Assembly: GCF_002906575.1 (NCBI RefSeq)
Contig: NZ_CP026312.1
Coordinates: 54,878-118,877 of the forward strand
Direction of reading: 5' to 3'
From: Salinigranum rubrum
GTDB lineage: Archaea; Halobacteriota; Halobacteria; Halobacteriales; Haloferacaceae
DNA: 64,000 nt
Shown here: piece after piece, positions 8,637 to 17,678 of the stretch
Layout of the letters: each line of letters opens with the position of its first letter
Position numbering within the stretch: position 1 is the first letter of the stretch
Translations under genes and position numbers: made by a program
The notes under the pieces: model-generated
Told to the model about the DNA's origin: nothing
Seen by the model: the letters and a program-made list of their open reading frames with translations, nothing else
Databases searched by the model: none

Positions 8637-9050
8637 CTACTGGACGTGGTGTTTGGTCGTGTCGCTGTCGCGGATGACCATAATTTTCACTCGGTTGACC
8701 TCGTCGAAATCACGAAGTCGATAGCTCAGTTCTCGCACCCGTTCGACAGGGCCACGACAGAACAGGGATTCGAGGCACCATTCGCCCTGATGGGTGTGGC
8801 TCGTATTGAGGATGATGTCCTGGTACTCGTGCTGCACACCGTGCAGGTCTTCGATAACGTCCGGATGACGGTAGTCGAAGGCGACGAGCGCAACCACCTC
8901 CCCGGTCAACTCTTCAAGCCGGGAGTGAGCCTCGATGTACTCTTGCATCGCTTCACGAACTGCTCGCGACCGATTGTCGAGGCCTTCATCCTGCCATACT
9001 CGATCGAACTCCTCGACGACCGCATCCGGGATATTGAAACTCGTCCGCAT
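8637..9050 (-). CDS. nikR: NikR nickel-responsive transcriptional regulator
   Basis: 137 residues: an N-terminal ribbon-helix-helix DNA-binding domain (TSFNIPDAVVEEFDRVWQ, about 3-45) and a C-terminal ACT-like domain with the nickel ligands visible as His in QHEYQD, His-Thr-His and Cys in HTHQGEWCLE. NikR represses nickel uptake when Ni(II) is bound. It is transcribed convergently with the CDF gene and divergently from the nickel/cobalt transporter at 9154, its likely target, with a 103-bp shared promoter region. Confidence 0.92.
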   Translation of the reverse strand: MRTSFNIPDAVVEEFDRVWQDEGLDNRSRAVREAMQEYIEAHSRLEELTGEVVALVAFDYRHPDVIEDLHGVQHEYQDIILNTSHTHQGEWCLESLFCRGPVERVRELSYRLRDFDEVNRVKIMVIRDSDTTKHHVQ

Positions 9051-9153
9051 GGACTAGTCGTTCGTCATCCTCGCACAAGAGTTCCGAGTATGACGGCTCC
9101 CCCGATTCGGTATTAACAACCGGTATAAGCGATCTTGCTCTCTTTTCGAGTAC

Positions 9154-9942
9154 ATGGCGAACGGCGTTCTCGGCCTCGCACTCGGGGCAAGTGTTCTCGG
9201 TCTCACTCACGGCCTCGCCCCGGGCCACGGGTGGGCAATTGCCGCGAGTTACGCGCTCGACAAACCGAATAAGTGGTTCTACGGCGCCGCATCGAGCCTC
9301 ATCCTCGGTATCGGACATCTCATCAGTAGTATCGCGATGGTGGTCGTGTACTTCTGGGCGCTCTCGTATCTCGGGCTCACCCAGATTCCCTGGATGAACT
9401 ACGTCGCCGGGACGCTACTCATCGCCCTCGGAATCTGGCAATATTTCAATGGACACGATCACACCGCACCAGATCACGGTGACGATCATAGTGACCACCA
9501 CGAGCATGACGACCACGACCACGGTCACACCTACGACCACGGACATACCCACAGCGGCGACGAGAGCCGAGGGTGGATTGCTCGAGTTCGGTGGATAGTA
9601 CCGTTTGTGGGCCAGTCCGATCATTCACACTCCCACGACCACCTCGAGGAGACATCGGATCGTGGGCTCTTCGGGATGGCAGCACTCGCGTTCGCTCTCG
9701 GTTTTACGCACAACGAGGAGTTCGACATCATCGCCATCTGTACCGGCTCGACCTACTGCCTCGAACTGATGCTCCTCTACTCGCTGGCCGTCATTACGTC
9801 ACTCGTCGGTGTGACGCTGTTACTCGTGGCTGGCTACCAGCGCTACGAGGACCGGCTTGAAGACTACGCGGAGTATCTGCCAGCGTTCACGGCGGCAATC
9901 CTCATCGTGATGGGAGTCGGATTCGTTCTGGGCGTCTTCTAA
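9154..9942 (+). CDS. Nickel/cobalt transporter (NicO/RcnA-like)
   Basis: 262 residues with about six membrane helices. Conserved blocks are THGLAPGHGWAIAASYAL near the N-terminus and FALGFTHNEEFDIIA near residues 180-195. Between the halves is a long His/Asp loop (about 105-160) that would bind Ni or Co. The family includes RcnA exporters and UreH/HupE-related importers; the long His loop favours efflux, but direction cannot be settled from sequence. Divergence from nikR supports nickel control. Confidence 0.85.
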   Translation: MANGVLGLALGASVLGLTHGLAPGHGWAIAASYALDKPNKWFYGAASSLILGIGHLISSIAMVVVYFWALSYLGLTQIPWMNYVAGTLLIALGIWQYFNGHDHTAPDHGDDHSDHHEHDDHDHGHTYDHGHTHSGDESRGWIARVRWIVPFVGQSDHSHSHDHLEETSDRGLFGMAALAFALGFTHNEEFDIIAICTGSTYCLELMLLYSLAVITSLVGVTLLLVAGYQRYEDRLEDYAEYLPAFTAAILIVMGVGFVLGVF

Positions 9943-10110
9943 TGAGTCGTTCTGCGGGATTTCTCAACGTGGCACAGGACGGAACCTACAGACTGCCCTT
10001 ATCCCATCGTTATTCAGATTGAAAATTAGTGGTTTGACTATACCGGCGACCTTGAGATTCAGTCTGGATGACCCGAAAGCATATAGCCACATGAGTAAAA
10101 TTTTCGATAT

Positions 10111-10527
10111 GTGAACGCCCTGAACAACCTCCACAAGGCAGGTAAGCCCCCTCGAATCGGCTATCGTAGGCTCTCTGCAATTTTGGGAGTTGTAACGCTA
10201 GTAACATTCGGGACTGAACGATTCCTGTACGAAACGGCTGGTCAATCACTTGGAGAACTACCTGCGTATGTGATGGGAGGTGTCCTCCTCGTCGTCGGGG
10301 CGAGTGCCTTCTATGCGTCAGTAAACGGTCAAGACATCAGAACGGCAGTTCTCCTCTCGTTAGGACCGGTTGGTGGGCTCTTGATGTATTTAATCGGGTA
10401 TCACCTCGTATTGCCCCCGAGTACTGACTCTCCGACGTGGCTCATATTCCTCGCCTTTGCCGGGGGCTTCCTTGCGATTGGGACTATAGCACACCTCTGT
10501 GGTCGTTTAGCCCAAAGAGTGTTCTAA
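10111..10527 (+). CDS. Hypothetical four-helix membrane protein
   Basis: 138 residues starting at GTG. Four hydrophobic stretches (about 23-40, 53-72, 83-103, 112-135) and a basic N-terminus are visible. No motif recognised. Base composition is lower in GC than the flanking metal genes, as for the two genes that follow convergently, so 10000-11700 may be a later acquisition. Confidence 0.55.
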   Translation: MNALNNLHKAGKPPRIGYRRLSAILGVVTLVTFGTERFLYETAGQSLGELPAYVMGGVLLVVGASAFYASVNGQDIRTAVLLSLGPVGGLLMYLIGYHLVLPPSTDSPTWLIFLAFAGGFLAIGTIAHLCGRLAQRVF

Positions 10528-10636
10528 ACCTGTTTGGAGCGTCCTCTTTCCGTTCTCCAGCAAGATTCATCGCCGTCACCGGCACGATATAGTCCCATCC
10601 GATATTCGTCTAAAGAGAGACCACCAGTTCTCCCAA

Positions 10637-11070
10637 TTATCCAATTGTGCCGGTCTGCGGAAACCTACGACCACGAAGCCAGTATTCTATCGCCGTCAGA
10701 ATGCCGTAGGCAACGAGATAGAGTGGTGCCCACACAAACCCAAAGAGGAACCCGGGCGGATCCCCTTGTCCACTTCCAATTGTTGTTACTGTTTGGTAGA
10801 TGATTCGGTTAGTACCATGTGGAAAATCGCACCTAGTATGACAGAAAATACATACGTATAGACTATTCCGAGGGTCCAGACTATCGGAATGCAAACAAGG
10901 GTTCTGCATCCGAGGAAGAAGGACGTTCGTCTTCCTATTTTAATGAACGGCCAAAGATATGGGTCTCCCCAGACAAAAATTGTAATGAAGAGACCACCAA
11001 GTAGAGCAACGAAAGAAAAGCCGACCAGACGGTTTATGAGAAGTCGTCTCATGAGTTGATAATACAACAC
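10637..11070 (-). CDS. Hypothetical membrane protein, frameshifted in this sequence
   Basis: Starts at GTG 11070, one base overlapping the stop of the lipoprotein gene (TAGTG), or at ATG 11052. It has membrane helices at about residues 10-35 and 55-85. The first frame drifts into a short unrelated tail, while the -1 frame carries a continuous hydrophobic end (GFLFGFVWAPLYLVAYGILT). Adding one base to the AAAA run at 10823-10826 joins them through AIFPHGTNRIIYQ into a protein of about 144 residues. No family recognised. Confidence 0.55.
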
Positions 11071-11585
11071 TAGTTATTTCCCACCTTTGAGAAATCAATT
11101 TCTCGGGTCGTCGTTGCTACTAATTCAGTGCCGTCACTACAGGGGCGGTCGGTTTCACTATCGAATTTCCCGTCCTGATTCGAATCTTGGAACACGATGA
11201 TTTTCGCCATATGGGTTCCACGATACGTCTGGTCAAGCGGGATACGACCGCCATCAACCTCGATACTATCTTCATCTCCCCCTTGTTCAGTGGCTACGCC
11301 AGCGACACTTCCATCAACAAACCCGACGAAAAAGTACGTCGAATCAGTTGCAGGAATCGTCCCACCCCAAAGTAATTCACCAGCGTTCCAGAGTGCTAAG
11401 TCATTTACCGCATAAAAACTAACTGAAAGGTCTTCTGAGCATGTGACTGATTCTTCCAATAGCGGCAGTGACGGTGTTGATTCTCCACCCGGTTGCGCGG
11501 GGGAGGTACACCCAGCTAATGCGATGGTACTAGCGAGACAACCGAGTACGGATCGGCGTGTGGATAGGGTGGGGGCAGGAACCAC
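11070..11585 (-). CDS. Twin-arginine lipoprotein, unknown function
   Basis: 171 residues with a Tat-type signal (STRRSVLGCLASTIALAGC) whose lipobox Cys is residue 25. The secreted part (about 145 residues) contains a pattern like a calcium-binding loop (DSNQDGKFDSETD, about 134-146) and four Cys residues. Its stop overlaps the start of the next membrane gene by one base, implying translational coupling and joint function at the cell surface. Family not recognised. Confidence 0.7.
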   Translation of the reverse strand: MVPAPTLSTRRSVLGCLASTIALAGCTSPAQPGGESTPSLPLLEESVTCSEDLSVSFYAVNDLALWNAGELLWGGTIPATDSTYFFVGFVDGSVAGVATEQGGDEDSIEVDGGRIPLDQTYRGTHMAKIIVFQDSNQDGKFDSETDRPCSDGTELVATTTREIDFSKVGNN

Positions 11586-12022
11586 TCTACGTGCATTGAT
11601 ATATTAGATGACTGGTTAAAATCGTTCTCCAAACAAGGCTGAATCAAGCAACCTCATTGGATTCGTTATTTATGAGCTGTCGCTGGCAAGAGAGTGACTG
11701 AGCAACTTCGAGACGATACGTCGCAACCTAAACTTGTTGTTGAATTAGTGGTTTATAGAAATCCAAACTGCCAACCTCTGGGTGGAATTCGATCCGGAAT
11801 CAATGTAGCGACATACGGTTTATTCGTTGGGAGCATATTTCTGTGCCTTTCGTCGGTGTTCTCACAGACTCTAGGGGTCCGTGTGGACCCAAAACATATA
11901 GTATAGCTGTGAGAAATGCGCTACCAGACGAATATGCCAGTCTTAGAATTCCGAAGCCACTCAGCGAGGCCTCTACTCCCCGTCTCAACGCGACGAATTC
12001 CGGAAACGGTGGTGTGTCCACC
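11586..12022. other. AT-rich region upstream of integrase, no supported gene
   Basis: The integrase frame stays open back to GTG 11843, and a separate 70-codon frame lies at 11694-11906. Neither has a ribosome-binding sequence or family resemblance, and the AT-rich composition suits a promoter or an attachment region. No repeat matching elsewhere in the window was found that would define an att site. Confidence 0.4.
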
Positions 12023-13306
12023 GTGAGTGACACGACAGCACCGACGACTGACACCGACAGGGGAGGCGTCGACGACATCTCTTGGACGCTGCTCGACCGC
12101 CAGGAACTCGTCGACGCCTACCGGGCAGTCGTCGCGCCAGTGATGGAAGACGACGACCTCGATCCCAAACGAGAAAAGCCGACCCACAGCTGGCTCCGCG
12201 GCCATGACTTCCGCCCGCTTCTCTACGCGCTTCGAGAGTACCACGATATGACGTTCGGAGAGTTCTGGCAGGAGGAGCTCGAACTCGAATCCGAAGAGAC
12301 GGGCTACGACTGGGCGACCGATCACGACCGAACCATCGAAGCCCTCGAATCCTTTCTCGATTCTCGTCGAGAGCGGAAAGGACTCTCCGACTCGTCGATC
12401 GACACGCTTCGCTATCGGTTAAACCGATACGTCAGCGCCTACAGCGACGAGAACGACACGGACGACCTCGTGACGGCCGTCGCTCGCGAGAGCGACGTTC
12501 CCGCGTACGAGGCAGTGGATGCGTGCTGGGCGGCGTTCGACCGCCTCCACGACGAGCTCGAAGGCGGCCAGACCAAACGCCGGATTCATCTCGTCGTCTC
12601 GAACTGGTACGCTCACCTCGTCCGGCGGAAATGGGCTGCCGTGAATCCGGCTGACGGCCTTGATGACGAGTTCGACTGGTCGAACGGTGAGGGCGACGCC
12701 GATACACCGTGTCTCGCCACTGAACACGTTCGCGCGCTCTACCAAGCGGCTGACGGGCCGGAAGAGCGTCTCCTGGTTCTCGCACTCTGCGCGTGGGGCC
12801 TCCGTCCGAACGAGGTCGCCCACCTTCACACCCGTCAGTTCGTCCTCGACGTCGTCGACGACGAAGTGCCGTATATCGCGTTCGAGGAGCGCAAGAACGG
12901 ACCTGGGGAGGTGTCGCTGCTGTACGGGCAGGAGGTTCTCGAGGATCGGCTCGCAGCGTTCGCCGATCGCGACGACTGGGATGGCTACCTGTTTCCCTCG
13001 CCACACGCCTCAGGTGGCCCCATCTCACGGTGGACGGTCTGGAACCGGTTTACGCGGCTGGCTGATCAAGCAGGGCTGCCCGACGAGATCGATGGCGTGT
13101 CGCCCGCGCCGAAAATGGGGCGAAGATACTGGTACGACGCCTACTCCGCTTCACTCGACGTCGTTCTCGGCAGCCTCGACGAGATCGCCGCCGAGCAGGG
13201 GAGCGCCAGCGCCGACGTCGTCTTACAGAACTATCTCTCGGAGACACGTGCCCGGAAACTCCGTCGACAGTATATGCGCGAGCAACTCGCTACTGCATTC
13301 GAATAG
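12023..13306 (+). CDS. Tyrosine recombinase/integrase (haloarchaeal type)
   Basis: About 427 residues from GTG 12023 (the frame is open to 11843, but the extra 60 residues look non-coding). An N-terminal SAM-like core-binding region spans about 60-200. The C-terminal catalytic domain shows Arg in CAWGLRPNEVAHLH, Lys in EERKNGPG, the Arg-rich box MGRRYWYDAY replacing the usual HxxR, and a C-terminal Tyr (QNYLSETRARKLRRQYM). It probably resolves multimers or integrates the replicon. No tRNA or att site is visible nearby. Confidence 0.82.
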   Translation: MSDTTAPTTDTDRGGVDDISWTLLDRQELVDAYRAVVAPVMEDDDLDPKREKPTHSWLRGHDFRPLLYALREYHDMTFGEFWQEELELESEETGYDWATDHDRTIEALESFLDSRRERKGLSDSSIDTLRYRLNRYVSAYSDENDTDDLVTAVARESDVPAYEAVDACWAAFDRLHDELEGGQTKRRIHLVVSNWYAHLVRRKWAAVNPADGLDDEFDWSNGEGDADTPCLATEHVRALYQAADGPEERLLVLALCAWGLRPNEVAHLHTRQFVLDVVDDEVPYIAFEERKNGPGEVSLLYGQEVLEDRLAAFADRDDWDGYLFPSPHASGGPISRWTVWNRFTRLADQAGLPDEIDGVSPAPKMGRRYWYDAYSASLDVVLGSLDEIAAEQGSASADVVLQNYLSETRARKLRRQYMREQLATAFE

Positions 13307-13432
13307 CGTATCGTTGATGAAGACACAATTCAAGACGTCTTAACAAAGAGATCAATACTTCTGCGAGTGACATAGATTATACTGTTTCTACCGATTTCTC
13401 TCCACGGAGCAGTAGCAGATCAGCGATGAACC

Positions 13433-13930
13433 TCACTTCAGATCAAGTTCCTCACGGAGCTGGGGACTCTGTAACCCCGCACGGAAGACAGCATTGAAAA
13501 ACTCCTTGTTTTTCGAAAGTTCATCCCCGTGTTCTTGGAAATAGTCCGAATCCAATTTCTTAAACGTGGTGACCATCTCTCGATAGATCTCCTCATACAG
13601 ATAGACATTCACATTGTGTAGATCACGAACTGCGAACCCTTTCTTTTCTGCGTCAATCGCCATCTGTCGTACTGTTTCACCCGTTGCAATATCTGATGTA
13701 TCTGAGGCGTCTGTTGTATCTAAATCGTCTGAAGCGTCTTTGCTATCTACAGCAATTGAAGCGTCTGAACCCTCTGGTGTGTCTGATGTATCTTTACCAT
13801 CTGACTTACCAGAGGTATCTTCAGTGTCTGCTGTATCTGACGTGTCTTGGCTTTCTGAACTAGCTCCAGTCGACCGAACCTCGTCCATTCCCCACGTTTC
13901 TTTCTTCCGATCCTCAAGATCGTCAGACAT
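13433..13930 (-). CDS. Probable ParB-like/centromere-binding partner of ParA
   Basis: Begins at ATG 13930, overlapping the parA stop (TGATG), so it is translationally coupled to parA. 165 residues: a polar N-terminus, a low-complexity Asp/Ser/Thr stretch (about 22-85, repeated SDTSDT-like triplets), and a folded C-terminal half (about 85-165; ETVRQMAIDAEKKGFAVRD, YEEIYREMVTTFKKL). Position and size match the small DNA-binding partners of archaeal plasmid ParA proteins. The low-complexity stretch is encoded by a 9-bp DNA repeat that also occurs upstream of parA. Function by position; no fold recognised with certainty. Confidence 0.65.
   Translation of the reverse strand: MSDDLEDRKKETWGMDEVRSTGASSESQDTSDTADTEDTSGKSDGKDTSDTPEGSDASIAVDSKDASDDLDTTDASDTSDIATGETVRQMAIDAEKKGFAVRDLHNVNVYLYEEIYREMVTTFKKLDSDYFQEHGDELSKNKEFFNAVFRAGLQSPQLREELDLK
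13689..13860 (-). repeat. Intragenic tandem 9-bp repeats (CTCAGATAC-like)
   Basis: About 19 consecutive, degenerate 9-bp units with plus-strand consensus GTATCTGAG (variants GCGTCTGAA, GTGTCTGAT, GTATCTTTA) lie inside the coding sequence of the ParA partner. The same unit in the same orientation appears upstream of parA at 14737-14807. Confidence 0.75.
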
Positions 13931-14727
13931 CAAGCCGTCACCTCCATTTCAGCAGCCAACTGCTCGGCAATCCGTAAGTATGCATCACGGGCGTCATCTA
14001 TCTTCGCCGGATCTTCATGCTGGAATATCGAGACGCCGTTGTTCCATGCACGACGAATTGCCACCCGATCCGGAACCTCAAACACAGGATATGGAGCATC
14101 ACTGAAGAACTCAAGCATCTCTTTGGTGTCGTTGTTCGGATTCCCCTCAACAGAGTTCACTACGATACCTTGAATCTGTATCTGATCTATCTGACCGGGG
14201 AAACTCGACTCCAAGTAGTCAATCTCCTCGTTCATCTTCTCGATCGCGCGGATGCTCCGGCGGGTCGGTTCAACTGGAATCAACACGTTCTCAGCTGCCA
14301 ACAGCGCGTTGTCCAGTATTTGCGAAAGGTCAGGTGGGCAATCGATGATAATGAAGCTGTAGTCCTTGTCTAGTTCGTTCAAGGCGATTTTTAGCCGCAT
14401 CTCGCTGTTCGCGACCTGAGTCAACAGCATATCCTTCAGAGCATCCATCGCTTTGTTCGACGGGATGACGTCAAACTCTGGGTGCTCCTGAATGATATCG
14501 TTGATTTCGTCCGTCCGTGATGGGTCGACCATCACCTGATGGAGCGAGGGGATTTTTTTGTTGTATAGGTCTCGGAATCCCACACCCTCGGTAGCGGTAC
14601 CCTGTGGGTCAGCGTCAATCAAGAGAACCTCGTGACCAAGCTCGTTCAACGCGCCGGACAAGTTGATCGCAGTCGTTGTCTTCCCGACGCCTCCCGCCTG
14701 GTTAGATATCGCAATTACCTCAGTCAT
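13930..14727 (-). CDS. parA: ParA-family partition ATPase
   Basis: 265 residues. The deviant Walker A motif is QAGGVGKTT near residue 10, then IDADPQGTAT (Walker A-prime region), IIIDCPPDLSQ (Walker B, about 135), and VVNSVEGN near 200. The protein is the small (class Ib-like) form without an N-terminal helix-turn-helix. It would segregate the replicon together with its coupled partner at 13433. The upstream region holds 9-bp repeats that could be both operator and centromere. Confidence 0.92.
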   Translation of the reverse strand: MTEVIAISNQAGGVGKTTTAINLSGALNELGHEVLLIDADPQGTATEGVGFRDLYNKKIPSLHQVMVDPSRTDEINDIIQEHPEFDVIPSNKAMDALKDMLLTQVANSEMRLKIALNELDKDYSFIIIDCPPDLSQILDNALLAAENVLIPVEPTRRSIRAIEKMNEEIDYLESSFPGQIDQIQIQGIVVNSVEGNPNNDTKEMLEFFSDAPYPVFEVPDRVAIRRAWNNGVSIFQHEDPAKIDDARDAYLRIAEQLAAEMEVTA

Positions 14728-14736
14728 CTGTCTGCC

Positions 14737-14807
14737 GTATCTGAGGCATCTAACTGAGAGCCCATAACAGTTTGTCAGACATATCTGAGGTATCTTGCGT
14801 ATCTGAG
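14737..14807. repeat. Iteron-like 9-bp repeats upstream of parA
   Basis: Two groups are visible: GTATCTGAG plus GCATCTAAC at 14737-14756, and ATATCTGAG, GTATCTTGC, GTATCTGAG at about 14781-14807. They lie just before the parA start codon and match the repeat inside the partner gene, so they are a candidate operator/centromere. Confidence 0.65.
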
Positions 14808-15021
14808 ATAGGAAGCCACGAGCTGTGCGCCGTTACGTTCCGCCGTCGAGCAAAATAGTATTCGAGAGCGGCTGTTTTCTGAGGCTCTGCTCCGTAGTTT
14901 CCAATTCGAATAGGAAACAGGTCGCTCCAGTTCAGCTCGTCTGCAGTCTATCGGCTTGCACCTTTAGCTGAACACAGAGAACTAGGAAGATATTCTTGCT
15001 GAAAGAGTATCCAGTGCCGAC

Positions 15022-15414
15022 TCACGAATAGGCATCGTTGAATTCGCGCTCACGGCGCATCAGCTCCTCAACGCCGTATTCAAGGATACCTCGTCCCATC
15101 GCTGTCGGTCGGTAGTACGTGTAGAAACCCTGACTGTCAGCAGTCCGTCGCTGACGCTTATCGATCAGCCCAACATCAACCAGTTCATCCAAGTGGTAGT
15201 GGAAGTTGTGGGGCTCAACATCAACTGCGGTTTTTAGATCGGAAGCGCTTAGCTCGTCGTTGGCGACAAGCGTTCGCAGGATACGAAACCGCGTCGGATG
15301 ACCGATCGCCTGCTGCATCGCGAGGTACTCTTCGAGTGTTAGTCCGCTCTCTTCGGGGAGCGGTGGCTCCGGCTGGCGAACCTCGTCTGCGCGGTGGCGA
15401 TCGGCTTCGGACAT
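15022..15414 (-). CDS. ArsR-type winged-helix regulator
   Basis: 130 residues. The helix-turn-helix core (QQAIGHPTRFRILRTLVANDELSASDLKTAVDV, about 35-67) is followed by a wing and a C-terminal helix. His-rich FHYHLDELVDVGLI marks the recognition helix, as in haloarchaeal ArsR-like repressors with paired-helix ends. No clear metal ligands. It is separated from parA by about 290 bp and divergent from the interrupted gene at 15526, which it might regulate. Confidence 0.8.
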   Translation of the reverse strand: MSEADRHRADEVRQPEPPLPEESGLTLEEYLAMQQAIGHPTRFRILRTLVANDELSASDLKTAVDVEPHNFHYHLDELVDVGLIDKRQRRTADSQGFYTYYRPTAMGRGILEYGVEELMRREREFNDAYS

Positions 15415-15625
15415 TTCGAGTGCCTCAGCTCAACAGTTGAGCTGCCACGTACTTAGTCGTTATCTACTAGAGAATGACTGAGAACACCGATATTTATATA
15501 CTAACTCACCGAATCGTCGGCTCGAATGCGGGACCGGATTATCGACAATCTCTCTCAGGCCGTCGGTGACTCGGAAGCCCTGTCACCAGTTCGACGTGAG
15601 CAGTTTCTGGTCTATGTGATGGGAC

Positions 15626-17020
15626 CATCGGTGTTCGGTTAAGCACTGGATCGCCTCATGAAGGCTTCAGCCACTCGTTCGCTGAGTAAGAGGCGTGACT
15701 TCTCTGGCTGCCGAGCACCATGAAACATCAACTCCGACAGATTCGGCGGTGGGTGGCCAAACGACTGGGCGAGGTCTTCGAGGATGAGCTGGGCGAGAGA
15801 CCGGAAGGTCTTCGCCCAGCGTTCACGGGGGAACACGGTCTCTGGGAACAACTCTTGAAACACGCCGAGTAAGGCTCTGCTGACTGTCAGCGTCAGCAGA
15901 TCCGCCACCACTAACAGGTGGACGATCGCTGGATCACTCGTCTGGAACTTCTCCAACCCATACAGCGATTTCAGTTCCCGGAACAGCAGCTCTACCTCCC
16001 ACCGCAACCCGTACAGAGCCGCAACTTGGCTCGGGGTGAACTCATCGGGGAGGTTCGTCACGTACAGATGGTAGTCGTCGGTGTCCTCGTTGCGGACACC
16101 GACGACGCGAAACTCCATCGTATCGGTTGACTGCTTCCCAGCGTACGCTCGCCGTTTGAACGAGATCTCCACGGTCACATCGATTATCTCCCGTGTGAGA
16201 TCGCCCAGAACCTCTTGGAGGCGACGCCCTGGTAAGGAAATGGCGCGCCCGCGCCATTTCCGTCGCTTGCCCACGATTAGTGGATTCGCGTTCGACTTCA
16301 GCCGTGTCACGAAGAAGCCGCTGTTCTCTTCGATCAACGCAAAGCGACGGAAACTGTAGAATCCGAGATCGAACAGCAACAACCGGCCTCGCAGCCAGCT
16401 CCCCGTGCGGAGCTGGCTGCTCTCGTGGGTGCATTCGTCGGTGAGCTGGAACTGCTCGATCGTCTGCGTCGTCGTGTTATGCACGAGATGAAGCTTCGCA
16501 CCGGATTGATCCGAGTGAGTCGCTGGAAATTCGCTGAGGAGCCGATGCAACCTGAACACGGTTGCATCGGCGATCAGCACCTCACGGAACAGCTCGAACC
16601 GTGGAGCGATGGTGTGGGGAACCGCGACCTCCTCGAGAGTGTGCTCGAGGAGGTCGCTCAGCAACGCAGCAAGTGCTGGCGTGAACCGATCGTAGAAGCT
16701 GGATCGGGAGAGCGTCTGGTTGGTCGCTGCGGAGTACGCACGTTGAAATCCGGCGATAGTGCGGGCTTCGCCGTCGACGGCGAAGCCCAAGATGAGCGTC
16801 CAGACGAGCGTCGTGATGTCGATCTTCCGGTTGCGTTGGACGACATCGCGCTCGCGCGCGATGTCTTCGATAAGCTCGGCTGGAAACAGGGAAGTGAGTC
16901 GGCGTCGTATGAGATTCGGGGAGAGCGTATTGAACACATTCTCTCCCCACGCGGTCTACACCGATAACTTCGCCAATAGAGTGCCGTCTCTCGATTCAAC
17001 GTCTTAACCGAACACGGATG
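15626..17020. mobile_element. IS4-family (ISH8-like) insertion sequence
   Basis: 1395 bp bounded by 18-bp terminal inverted repeats (CATCGGTGTTCGGTTAAG at the left, its complement with one mismatch at the right, 17003-17020). It is flanked by perfect 10-bp direct repeats GTGATGGGAC at 15616-15625 and 17021-17030. Length, termini and duplication size fit ISH8-type elements. It sits in a coding sequence, so insertion was probably recent. Confidence 0.92.
15639..16937 (-). CDS. IS4-family DDE transposase
   Basis: 432 residues filling the element. DDE residues are visible in LIADATVFRLH, LLLFDLGFYS and the YREK-like motif YGLRWEVELLFRELKSLYGL (about 325-345). It appears intact, so the element could still be mobile. 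Confidence 0.92.
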   Translation of the reverse strand: MFNTLSPNLIRRRLTSLFPAELIEDIARERDVVQRNRKIDITTLVWTLILGFAVDGEARTIAGFQRAYSAATNQTLSRSSFYDRFTPALAALLSDLLEHTLEEVAVPHTIAPRFELFREVLIADATVFRLHRLLSEFPATHSDQSGAKLHLVHNTTTQTIEQFQLTDECTHESSQLRTGSWLRGRLLLFDLGFYSFRRFALIEENSGFFVTRLKSNANPLIVGKRRKWRGRAISLPGRRLQEVLGDLTREIIDVTVEISFKRRAYAGKQSTDTMEFRVVGVRNEDTDDYHLYVTNLPDEFTPSQVAALYGLRWEVELLFRELKSLYGLEKFQTSDPAIVHLLVVADLLTLTVSRALLGVFQELFPETVFPRERWAKTFRSLAQLILEDLAQSFGHPPPNLSELMFHGARQPEKSRLLLSERVAEAFMRRSSA

Positions 17021-17678
17021 GTGATGGGACCCTACCGAACGTTCGACGTCGACGCACTACTGCCGACGGATGCCGATGTCGAGACCGACGCTCCTTCGTT
17101 TGCAACGTGGGACGAGACCAGCGGTGAGTACGCTGAAGACGAGGTATTGCGCCTTCTCCAAGAGACACGTGACTGTCTCCGCGACCGTGGTTTCAACGCC
17201 TTCCTCGCAATCGACGTCGGAATTGACCTCGACGAAATCGACGCTGCGACCCAGAGCATCGCCTTCGCGAAGGCGAGTAATGCGACGATCTTCATCGCTC
17301 CCCAAGTCGGGGATAATCTCGGCGTCGGGATTGAGATCGGGAGCGTCCTCGAAGAGCTGCTATCGACCGACGGGATGCACGGGCCGGCGGCCGATGCGAC
17401 GCCCCCGGAACGCACGCGCCGAGTGATGGTCGCGACCGAACCGTCAGTGCGGAGCGCGATGCTCGGGGCAGTCAACGCACGCTGGGACGCCAGCGTCCGA
17501 ACGTTCACCGACGCAACGGACTGCTGTCGGCTGTGTGCGCAGTTCTGCACCCACATTCAGAACGAGGAACTCTATGGCTCGCTGGATCGACTCGATTGAT
17601 CCCATTCACAGTTAGAGCGCTGGACTCCGTCTTCTCTGTTGAGAGCGACTACAGATCAGTCGTGGCTTATAATGCCAG

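Larger units (their letters stand above)
15526..17599 (+). pseudogene. Haloarchaeal hypothetical gene (DUF7509-like) disrupted by an IS
   Basis: The 5' part (ATG 15526 to the junction at 15625) and the 3' part (17031-17599) form one continuous protein when the insertion and one copy of the 10-bp duplication are removed (VYVMG joined to PYRTFDVDALLP). The product would be about 225 residues. It has an alpha/beta region (ETRDCLRDRGFNAFLAIDVG, KASNATIFIAPQVGDNLGVG) that resembles a nucleotide-handling Rossmann-like fold, and Cys-rich CCRLCAQFC near the end. TATATA at about 15491 suggests a leaderless promoter. Family assignment is tentative. Confidence 0.75.

Noticed and set aside
11694..11906. 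A 70-codon frame upstream of the integrase
   Set aside because: AT-rich, no signals, and overlaps the likely integrase promoter.
13689..13860. A CRISPR array
   Set aside because: The units are 9 bp and tandem without spacers, and they encode a protein linker. No CRISPR array or cas gene was seen in the window.
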